DNA of 64,000 nucleotides from contig NZ_JACOFV010000011.1 in assembly GCF_014284255.1 (NCBI RefSeq), positions 62,001-126,000 of the forward strand, in the 5' to 3' direction. The notes under the pieces were generated by a model. That model was not told the origin of the DNA and ran no database searches. It saw only the letters and a program-made list of their open reading frames with translations. The translations under genes and the position numbers were made by a program. Below, one piece after another: positions 55,209-62,959 of this stretch (positions within the stretch are counted from its first letter, which is position 1; each line of letters starts with the position of its first letter). Source of the DNA: Cognatundibacterium jejuense. Lineage in GTDB: Bacteria; Pseudomonadota; Gammaproteobacteria; Burkholderiales; Burkholderiaceae_D.

Positions 55209-56336
55209 ATGGCCGACGTCAGACTTCAACAACTCGCAAAGTCCTATGGCAATAATCAGGTACTGCGACAGATCGATTTGCACATACAGGATGGCGAGTT
55301 CATGGTTTTTGTCGGACCGTCTGGTTGCGGTAAATCGACATTGCTGCGCATGATTGCTGGTCTGGAAGAGATCGACGAAGGCGACTTAATGATTGGTGGG
55401 ATGCGCGTGAATGACACGCCGCCCGCGCAACGAGGCTTAGCCATGGTTTTTCAATCGTATGCTTTATATCCGCATATGACGGTATTTGAGAATATGGCGT
55501 TCAGTCTGAGTTTATCTAAAATGCCTAAGGCTGAAATTTCTGATGCTGTGCATAAAGCCGCCGCAGCATTACAAATCACGCATTTGCTGGATCGTAAACC
55601 ACGCGACCTGTCAGGTGGACAACGACAACGGGTTGCAATTGGTCGCGCTATCGTGCGTCAACCGCAACTATTTTTGTTTGACGAGCCATTGTCTAATCTT
55701 GATGCCAGCCTACGCGTACAAATGCGTATAGAACTCAGCAAAATGCATAGAGAATTGCAGTCAACCATGATTTATGTCACGCATGACCAGGTAGAAGCAA
55801 TGACGCTGGGGCAGCGTATCGCCGTCTTTAACGGCGGCGTTATTGAGCAGGTTGGTACGCCATTGGCATTGTATGAACATCCGGCTAATTTGTTTGTGGC
55901 TGGTTTTCTCGGGTCACCAAAAATGAATTTTTTATCTGCCTCTGCGATGACTGCCAGCGCTCAAGGTTTAATCGTGCAATTGACGGATGGTAGTCTTTTG
56001 CAAGTCTTGGTCGATGCTGGTGACATACAAATTGGCGATAAGCTGACCATAGGAATAAGAGCGGAACATCTGTGTCTTAGCGATGCTCGTGAAACAGAGC
56101 AAAATCAACTGAATGTTAACGTGAATTTTGTTGAGCATTTAGGCGACACGTATATCGTTTATGCGAATTTTCCTGGTGCCGAAAATCTGTTGGCTGCAAA
56201 ATTCCCGGCAACGCATCAGTCTTTACTGGCGGGTCAACAATTGTGCCTGAAGGTAGAAGCAAAGCATTGTTATGCCTTTACCAAAGCGGGTGCAGCGTTG
56301 TCGCGTTTGACTTCGACACTGGCGAGTGAAGTTTGA
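55209..56336 (+). CDS. sugar ABC transporter ATP-binding protein (UgpC/MsmK type)
   Basis: The 375-residue ATPase of the preceding CUT1 transporter. Walker A GPSGCGKST (residues 36-44), Q-loop AMVFQSYALYPHMTVFENMA, signature RDLSGGQRQRVAIGRAIVRQ, Walker B LFLFDEPLSNLDASLR, then H-loop VTHDQVEAMTLGQRI. The C-terminal ~130 residues form the TOBE/OB regulatory domain. Its stop codon overlaps the start of nagX (TGATG). Confidence 0.95.
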   Translation: MADVRLQQLAKSYGNNQVLRQIDLHIQDGEFMVFVGPSGCGKSTLLRMIAGLEEIDEGDLMIGGMRVNDTPPAQRGLAMVFQSYALYPHMTVFENMAFSLSLSKMPKAEISDAVHKAAAALQITHLLDRKPRDLSGGQRQRVAIGRAIVRQPQLFLFDEPLSNLDASLRVQMRIELSKMHRELQSTMIYVTHDQVEAMTLGQRIAVFNGGVIEQVGTPLALYEHPANLFVAGFLGSPKMNFLSASAMTASAQGLIVQLTDGSLLQVLVDAGDIQIGDKLTIGIRAEHLCLSDARETEQNQLNVNVNFVEHLGDTYIVYANFPGAENLLAAKFPATHQSLLAGQQLCLKVEAKHCYAFTKAGAALSRLTSTLASEV

Positions 56337-57550
56337 TGAATACGGCTACCGTCAATTGTGCTAGCACAGGTAATCGAAGTCTGAGCATTGATGTCTTTCG
56401 CGGTATCACGATTTTGCTGATGATTTTTGTGAATGACTTAGCTGGCGTTTCTGCTGTGCCGCTTTGGTTGAATCATATGCCTGCAGATGTTGACGGCATG
56501 TCTTTGGCTGATCTGGTTTTTCCTGCCTTCTTATTCATCGTCGGTTTATCTCTGCCGCTGGCGCTAAAGCAGCGACAGCGGGCTGGAGCAAATCGATCTC
56601 ACCTGCTGGCGCATCAGCTGCTGCGTTCACTTTCGCTGATCGTCATTGGCGTGATGATGGTGAATGCTGAAGATGGGTTCCAGCAAAAAGCCATGCCTGT
56701 CTCTATCCATTTATGGTCCGCATTTTCATTAGTCGCGATGATTATGGTGTGGCATGTTGCGAGTAAATTTTCTCCGCGCAGCAGTTTGTTCTTACGTTGG
56801 CTAGGCATTGCCGTATTGGTGGCTTTAGCTCTGATTTATCGCGGCGGTGAGGATGGCCAATCAGGATTGCAAGTGCAATGGTGGGGCATACTTGGCTTGA
56901 TAGGTTGGGCGTCGCTATTTGCCAGTTTAGTGGCGATTTTCTTTGGTCTTTCGCTACCGGTCATCATAGTTAGTCAACTCCTGTGCTTGCTTGGATTTAT
57001 ACTTTTCCAGCCACAGTATTTGTCTCAAATTCCGGTGCTGCATTGTCTGCGAGACGAAGCGAATCAGTTCACGCATACCATGTTGGTGCTATGCGGTGCA
57101 TGTGTTTCGCAGATGTTGTATGGTTTGCCCGCGACAACTGTAGCAGAGCAGTATCAACGTTTGCGCTTATTGTTGATCTGGAGCGTTAGTGCATTCGTGA
57201 TTGCGATGATCTTGCATCGCTATTTTCCGATTTCAAAAATTCATGCAACACCCTCGTGGGCGTGGTTTTCAATCGCTTTTTGCAGCACTATTAGTTTGTT
57301 ACTCTATTTGGTGATTGATGTTGTGCGATGGGAAAACTGGTATCAGTTTTTGCTTTCCCCGGCAAAAAATTCGCTGCTGATCTATTTGTTGCCGTTTTTG
57401 ATTTATAGTGGTTCACAGTACTTGCAACTCGAATTGTTACCCATATTGCGGACTGGCATCTTTGGAATGCTATCGAGCCTTATTTACGTCGGGCTGTTAA
57501 TTTACCTCGTAAAGTTTTTGAATAGGTTAGGATTAAAATTAAAATTGTGA
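56336..57550 (+). CDS. nagX: NagX-like integral membrane acyltransferase (DUF5009 family), copy 1
   Basis: A 404-residue membrane protein, about ten helices. The N-terminus SLSIDVFRGITILLMIFVND is the hallmark of the heparan-alpha-glucosaminide N-acetyltransferase/DUF5009 (NagX) family, followed by MSLADLVFPAFLFIVGLSLPL. NagX genes often lie in proteobacterial chitin/GlcNAc loci; the proposed role is transmembrane acetylation of amino sugars, not proven. ATG 56336 is chosen (the frame is open from TTG 56333). It is the last gene of the operon, coupled to the ATPase by TGATG. A second homologue starts at 62960. Confidence 0.88.
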   Translation: MNTATVNCASTGNRSLSIDVFRGITILLMIFVNDLAGVSAVPLWLNHMPADVDGMSLADLVFPAFLFIVGLSLPLALKQRQRAGANRSHLLAHQLLRSLSLIVIGVMMVNAEDGFQQKAMPVSIHLWSAFSLVAMIMVWHVASKFSPRSSLFLRWLGIAVLVALALIYRGGEDGQSGLQVQWWGILGLIGWASLFASLVAIFFGLSLPVIIVSQLLCLLGFILFQPQYLSQIPVLHCLRDEANQFTHTMLVLCGACVSQMLYGLPATTVAEQYQRLRLLLIWSVSAFVIAMILHRYFPISKIHATPSWAWFSIAFCSTISLLLYLVIDVVRWENWYQFLLSPAKNSLLIYLLPFLIYSGSQYLQLELLPILRTGIFGMLSSLIYVGLLIYLVKFLNRLGLKLKL

Positions 57551-57869
57551 CAATGTAATAATGGCAGGCTTGAGTATAATTTTTTTAAAGGTTCTGCCTT
57601 TTTTGTCTTGTTCAATTTTTATATTGGACTCGTCGGGTGGGGTGTCCCAGCTTGTTATTTTTATTGCTATTGATGCGCTTGCTGGGTAACCGTTTGTATG
57701 TTTAACATGCTATCGTATCAAAAAAATACATTTTCTAGCTTTTCACTACATTGCAATCCAAGACTTATAGCCCGCGATTCGCCCGCATGCAATAATTGGA
57801 CATTCTTCGCAGCAAGTTTATTGCTGAATATCTTATTGTTAAAGCATATTTTTTGATGGAGCTTGTTAG
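57551..57869. other. gap between nagX and the PhnD-like gene
   Basis: 320 bases, AT-rich. GGCAG (57563-57567) pairs with CTGCC (57594-57598), followed by T6: a weak terminator for the nag transporter operon. The rest presumably holds the promoter of the sensor pair. Confidence 0.45.
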
Positions 57870-58715
57870 ATGTCCTGGACATTGACCCGTCTACGCTGGC
57901 TGGCTTTGTTTTTTGCATTTGCTACGTCTATGCCCGACGCCGCTGAATTGCAGCGCAATATCAAGGTCGGCATTCTTCCATACCTTTCCCCCCAGGTTCT
58001 GATCACTTTGTTTGCTCCGGTTCGCGAGCAATTGCAACAACAAACTGGAATCCCGGTTGAACTTTATACCGCTACTGATGTACCTGGTATCTTAAAAAAA
58101 TCTCTGCACCAGGATTATGATGTGCTCATCATGTCGGCACATCTTTCCAGATTTCTACAAAAAAGAGCCGGTTATATTCCCGCGATTCAATTTACTAATG
58201 ATTTGTATGGTTCCGTGTTTGTGGCGGATAATTCCAAGATAGTTAAATTGGCCGATTTGCGGGGGAAGAAGCTGGCTGTCACTGACCGGGCAGTGTTGGT
58301 TAATTTAGCGGTATTCAAAGCGCTTCAAGAAGACCATATACGTGAAGGTGATTTGATAGTTAGGCCAAGTTTGAATCAGAACGCAGCGCTGTTATCCATA
58401 GTTAAAGGCGAAAATGACGCTGCGATAGCCGCTCATTTTGCCTTGGATCAAATGCCTGAAGAACAAGCGCGTTGCTGTCGTGAAATTTTTCGTACTCAGA
58501 CCTTGCCAAATATGATGATCTCGTTTTCTTCGCGATTAACCGAGAAGCAAAGGCTGGCCTTGACGGCGGCACTGCTCAACTTGCCAGAAACTGAGGCTGG
58601 CGCGCAATTTTTAAAAAATAGTCGGTTTGGTGGGGTAAAAAAAATTGAGTTGTCGAGTATGCCTGAATTGGATAAATTTCTTCCTGAAACCTTAAAGTAT
58701 CTGGATTTGCAATGA
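57870..58715 (+). CDS. PhnD-like periplasmic binding protein (phosphate/phosphonate SBP family)
   Basis: A 281-residue protein with a signal peptide (MSWTLTRLRWLALFFAFATS). The mature part reads IKVGILPYLSPQVLITLFAP, VREQLQQQTGIPVELYTATD and GSVFVADNSKIVKLADLRGK, then RGKKLAVTDRAVLVNLA, as in PhnD/SsuA-type binding proteins. It overlaps the next gene by ATGA and has no ABC permease, so it probably delivers a ligand signal to the adjacent sensor kinase rather than to a transporter. The ligand is unknown. Confidence 0.85.
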   Translation: MSWTLTRLRWLALFFAFATSMPDAAELQRNIKVGILPYLSPQVLITLFAPVREQLQQQTGIPVELYTATDVPGILKKSLHQDYDVLIMSAHLSRFLQKRAGYIPAIQFTNDLYGSVFVADNSKIVKLADLRGKKLAVTDRAVLVNLAVFKALQEDHIREGDLIVRPSLNQNAALLSIVKGENDAAIAAHFALDQMPEEQARCCREIFRTQTLPNMMISFSSRLTEKQRLALTAALLNLPETEAGAQFLKNSRFGGVKKIELSSMPELDKFLPETLKYLDLQ

Positions 58716-61084
58716 GATTGTCGTTACGTTGGAAATTGGTTTTAGGCTGCGTACTGGTAGAAGTGGTCATGCTGAGCTTTTTGGTTGCTAATAGTTTACG
58801 GCTCAATCATGATCACATGTTGCAATTGGTCGATCTTCGGTTGAAAGAAGTCTCAGTCTTATTGAATGCATCCATCGCCCCAGCGCTCGCTCAAGAAGAT
58901 TACGCTGCGATTAACGATGTGTTTCGCAGTAGTCGTCGCAAAGACGGTATTGTTTATTTTCTTTTGTTTGATCACGATCATCATTTGATCGTCTCGAATG
59001 GTTGGGATAGTGAATTGCCACAGGACCTTTCCCATTTTCAAACCGCAAAAAGTCCAACGCGCATTGATGCACGCTTGCCTGTCACATTGGCTGGTTTGCC
59101 CTATGGTGATTTGATGTTTGGCGTGAACACCCAATTTGTACTGGATGCACGTAACAATTTGTTGAAAGAATCTATTCTGATTGCCGCGGTAGAAATTTTA
59201 CTGTCTTTTATTTTTATCGCTTTACTAGGTTCTTGGCTGACACGTCATTTAAAACGTCTTGAAGTCGCTGCAAACGCAATCTCTCGTGGTGAATATGGAC
59301 TGCGCATTGCGCATACAGGTAATGACGAAGTTGGGATAGTAGGACGTGCTTTAAATGTTATGGGAGAACAATTAGAGCGCGATATTCTCACCTTAAAGCA
59401 TAGTGAACAGCAACAACGTGAAACCGCCGAACGATTGCAGTCGGTATTTGAAGCAGTTCCTGATTACCTGACACTGAGCAAATTAGACAATGGCATGATC
59501 GTCTATGCGAACGCGGGTTTTGAAGCAATAACTGGCTACACACGTAATGAGACCATGGGTAAAACCAGCCTGGAAATGGGAATTTGGCTCGATATCGAAA
59601 ATCGCAAACGTTGGGTAAAAATTGTTAAAGTCAACGGCTACGTGAGTGATTATCAGACATCCATTCTGGCTAAGGATGGCACGGTAAAAGCGATACTGTT
59701 GTCAGCAAAGCTTCTGAACATTGATGGAGTTCCTCACATCGTCACTATTTGTAAAGATATTACGGAGCGTCTTGAGTCAGAAGTGAAGGTGGAGATGAGT
59801 CGTCGCAAACTTCAAGCGGTGTTGGATGCCGCTTCAGAAGTCTCGATCATAGCGACGGATGTCTACGGCAAAATAACGATGTTCAATAGTGGCGCAGAAA
59901 AAATGTTGGGATATAGTGCAGATGAGTTTTTGGGCAGACTGACACCAGCACCTTTTCACGACAAAGAAGAATTGCGCGAACGTAGCCGGCAATTATCTAA
60001 ACAATTTTCGCGCCACATTTCTGGTATCGAGATTTTTACCGCGATAGCGATTAGAGATGGTTCTGATTTCACTAACTGGACGTATATTCACAAAAGCGGC
60101 AAACGTATTAATGTTTCCCTTGTCGTCACAACAATGCGCGATGAGTTTGAAAACGTCGTCGGCTTTTTGGGGATCGCGCGCGACATTACGCCACAAGTTG
60201 AGGCTAGAGCTGCACTGAGTAAACTTAATGATGAACTCGAATCAAGAGTTGTTGTGAGAACTGCGGAACTGAAAACAGCCAACGATGAGTTAGCTGAAGC
60301 AATGGAAAAATTACAGCTGGCGCAGGATGAATTGATACGCTCTGAAAAGCTCAAAGCTTTAGGAAATATCGTTGCCGTAGTCGCGCATGAGCTCAATACG
60401 CCGATTGGCAATAGCCTGACAGTGGCGAGCACTTTGCGTGAAAAAACCAAACATGTGAATCAATTATTTGCTGAAGGTGGCTTACGCAAATCGAGTCTCA
60501 GTGAGTATCTGAGCGATGCTGATGAGGGAACCTCTATTTTAATCCGTGCGTTAAATCGCTCCAGTGATCTCGTTAACAATTTTAAACATGTTGCTGTCGA
60601 CCAGACCACAGAACAACGCCGGCCATTTGATTTGCATGACGTTATCGTCGATGTGGTTGCAGTATTGAGTCCGATGTTACGCAAAACACCTTACCGTTTT
60701 AATTTTGAGGTTCCTTCAGGGATATTGATGGATAGTTACCCCGGCCCGTTAGAGCAGGTCGTGACAAATTTAATCACCAATTCTCTGGCGCATGCATTTG
60801 AGGATAAAGATCAAGGCGAGATGTATTTGAGCGCATCTCTACTTGACGACAATACGGTTCAAATTATTTTTACGGATGATGGCATAGGGATAGAAACAGA
60901 TCACCTATCACGAATTTTTGATCCGTTTTACACCACCAAATTAGGGCGTGGTGGAACAGGTTTAGGTTTGAACATCGTACACAATATTGCCACCAAAACT
61001 TTAGGGGGAAATTTGAGTGTTGAGAGCATTTATGGCAAGGGTACCGTATTTACTCTCAACATCCCGTTAAAGGCGCCAATCTGA
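58712..61084 (+). CDS. membrane sensor histidine kinase with HAMP and PAS domains
   Basis: A 790-residue kinase. Two membrane helices (residues ~8-27 and ~155-172) bracket a periplasmic region, followed by a HAMP domain (LEVAANAISRGEYGLRIAHT), PAS repeats near residues 245-355 (YANAGFEAITGYTRNETMG, HIVTICKDITERLE) and 370-500 (NSGAEKMLGYSADEFLG, GFLGIARDIT), a coiled coil, and the H-box GNIVAVVAHELNTPIGNSLT with His ~559. The ATPase domain ends in FTDDGIGIETDHLSRIFDPF and GRGGTGLGLNIV. It is coupled to the PhnD-like gene (ATGA). No response regulator is adjacent. Confidence 0.9.
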   Translation: MRLSLRWKLVLGCVLVEVVMLSFLVANSLRLNHDHMLQLVDLRLKEVSVLLNASIAPALAQEDYAAINDVFRSSRRKDGIVYFLLFDHDHHLIVSNGWDSELPQDLSHFQTAKSPTRIDARLPVTLAGLPYGDLMFGVNTQFVLDARNNLLKESILIAAVEILLSFIFIALLGSWLTRHLKRLEVAANAISRGEYGLRIAHTGNDEVGIVGRALNVMGEQLERDILTLKHSEQQQRETAERLQSVFEAVPDYLTLSKLDNGMIVYANAGFEAITGYTRNETMGKTSLEMGIWLDIENRKRWVKIVKVNGYVSDYQTSILAKDGTVKAILLSAKLLNIDGVPHIVTICKDITERLESEVKVEMSRRKLQAVLDAASEVSIIATDVYGKITMFNSGAEKMLGYSADEFLGRLTPAPFHDKEELRERSRQLSKQFSRHISGIEIFTAIAIRDGSDFTNWTYIHKSGKRINVSLVVTTMRDEFENVVGFLGIARDITPQVEARAALSKLNDELESRVVVRTAELKTANDELAEAMEKLQLAQDELIRSEKLKALGNIVAVVAHELNTPIGNSLTVASTLREKTKHVNQLFAEGGLRKSSLSEYLSDADEGTSILIRALNRSSDLVNNFKHVAVDQTTEQRRPFDLHDVIVDVVAVLSPMLRKTPYRFNFEVPSGILMDSYPGPLEQVVTNLITNSLAHAFEDKDQGEMYLSASLLDDNTVQIIFTDDGIGIETDHLSRIFDPFYTTKLGRGGTGLGLNIVHNIATKTLGGNLSVESIYGKGTVFTLNIPLKAPI

Positions 61085-61103
61085 GGGCGCTATTGGTTGC
61101 CGA

Positions 61104-62423
61104 TTAAGCTTTGCTATTTGCTTCCATGCTTTGATCTGTGACGACAGTATCGTTGGTCGCTGGTGTGCCGTCCTTAATCTTGACAAAGCGTGTCAGTATC
61201 AAAACAGGAATAGCTGAGATTAATACCCATACAAAAAAATTCTTGTATCCCAAAGCAACCTGAATATCGCCACTGATCATTTTAAAGAACACAAAACCCA
61301 GTTGCATGACACCAGTACCTAAGGCGTAATGCGCAGTCTGGTATTTACCGACCGCCACAACTTGCATGATGAAAAGAATTAATCCGACAAAACCAAAACC
61401 ATAGCCAAACATTTCAAAGCTCAATGCAGTCGCGATCACGCTCATATTGTCGGGCAGCGTGCTGCTCAGAAAAAAGAACACCAGGTTTGGTACATTCATC
61501 GCCAAAATCAACCAAGGCAGTGCCCGACGTAAGCCCAGCCACGACGCGAAATAACCACCGAGAATACTCCCCCCGAGAAACGCGACTGTACCTGCCGTTC
61601 CATAGACGACACCGACCTGATCTGTACTCAGACCTAATCCACCGAGTTCCCGTGAATCGCGCAAAAACAAGGGACCTATTGTTTGAATTTGACCTTCACC
61701 TGCGCGAAATAAAATGATGAAAGTAATTGCAAGCCAGATACCCGGTTTTTTGAAAAAATCGATAATCACATCGAGTAAGGTCGTGAATACACTGCGCATT
61801 GATGCTTCAGTGTTAGTGTTTTTAGTCCCTGGCAACGCCCAGCTATGATATAAACCGAGCGCTGTCAGCATGATGCCCAGTATGCCAAAAATGATCATCC
61901 AGGCGTGATGCGCATCCATTTGTTTTTCTAAATAACCCGCCAGAATGACCAGTCCACCGAGCGAGATAAATTTAGCAGCATTAAAGAATGCACCTTGCCA
62001 ACCTGCGTAGGCGGCTTGTTGCTTATTGCTGAGGCTGGCAATATACAAACCGTCGGCAGCGATATCATGGGTTGCCGAAGCGATTGCTACTACACCTAGC
62101 AGTGCAATACTCATAGCAAAATACATAGGCATTTGTAACGATAATGCGACTAGTCCAAGGCAGACACCGCCGATGAGTTGAAACGAGACAACGATGAGTT
62201 TTTTACTGCTAGCAGCTTCCAGAAATGGACTCCATAGACATTTAAATACCCAAGCCAAACCAATCAAGCCAGTCCAGCGGGCAATTTGATCATTGGGAAC
62301 ACCTAAACTTTTATACATCAGACCTGCGACCAAGGCGACGGCATAAAAGGGTAAACCTTCTGCCAGATATAAGGTGGGTACCCAACGCATAGGGTGGACG
62401 CTTACTGTCTTTTCAGTAGTCAT
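61104..62423 (-). CDS. MFS transporter, AmpG/PAT-like
   Basis: A 439-residue transporter with about twelve helices. The N-terminal RWVPTLYLAEGLPFYAVALV, WTGLIGLAWVFKCLWSPFLE and ATHDIAADGLYIASLSNKQQ match the AmpG/PAT branch of the major facilitators, which move muropeptides, sugars or acetyl-CoA across the inner membrane. It stands between the sensor kinase and a second nagX gene, with an operator-like site in its upstream region. A role in importing GlcNAc-containing oligosaccharides or anhydromuropeptides is inferred from context. Confidence 0.85.
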   Translation of the reverse strand: MTTEKTVSVHPMRWVPTLYLAEGLPFYAVALVAGLMYKSLGVPNDQIARWTGLIGLAWVFKCLWSPFLEAASSKKLIVVSFQLIGGVCLGLVALSLQMPMYFAMSIALLGVVAIASATHDIAADGLYIASLSNKQQAAYAGWQGAFFNAAKFISLGGLVILAGYLEKQMDAHHAWMIIFGILGIMLTALGLYHSWALPGTKNTNTEASMRSVFTTLLDVIIDFFKKPGIWLAITFIILFRAGEGQIQTIGPLFLRDSRELGGLGLSTDQVGVVYGTAGTVAFLGGSILGGYFASWLGLRRALPWLILAMNVPNLVFFFLSSTLPDNMSVIATALSFEMFGYGFGFVGLILFIMQVVAVGKYQTAHYALGTGVMQLGFVFFKMISGDIQVALGYKNFFVWVLISAIPVLILTRFVKIKDGTPATNDTVVTDQSMEANSKA

Positions 62424-62959
62424 AAGATAGTCTCAATGGCATAAATTATTATGGTGCTGATCGGCTTGAATTTTCATCTTTATAACGTCGACAGCAAAGC
62501 TTAGGATTCAGAACATACTAGCGCCTGTCATCTAGGTCAACTGGTTTTATATTTGCAATGCCACTTAAGTGCCAGTATTATTTGTTTGGTTTAAATATCG
62601 AGCATATTTTTTACTTTAATACACTGAGAATCTTCCATAAATCGCCGATTATCAGCACGCTGTCTGGGTGTTGCATCTGCTAGGTTAACATGTGTTGATT
62701 GATTAACTGGTATTGTCATCGCTAAGTTTATTTTTTGCTGTTTTCAGGATGCCAGGAAGATGATTTTCTCGGTAATTGGTATTGGAATTAATTCAAATGC
62801 GGAACTGTAAGACCTTCTGAGTTTTGTTGTTGCAGAGTTTTGTGCTGCACAGAGCCGGGTAGCTTGCACGGGTTATTTGATAAAGACAAGAAGGTAGTTT
62901 TTTTTAGTGCTTTCTAGTACATCAATAAAATTACTTGTATAAAAATGGAGACAAAGTAC
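62424..62959. other. divergent regulatory region between MFS and second nagX
   Basis: About 535 AT-rich bases. Contains operator-like site D (62557-62573) and a reversed partial match at ~62701-62715 (AATACCAGTTAATC on the minus strand). No gene or RNA is seen. Confidence 0.55.
62557..62573 (+). promoter_or_regulatory. operator-like site D
   Basis: AATGCCACTTAAGTGCC, which fits AATRCCACKTARRTRCC and also contains the palindrome CACTTAAGTG. It lies 134 bases upstream of the MFS start and 387 bases upstream of the second nagX; no TTGACA follows at the offset seen in sites B and C. Confidence 0.5.
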
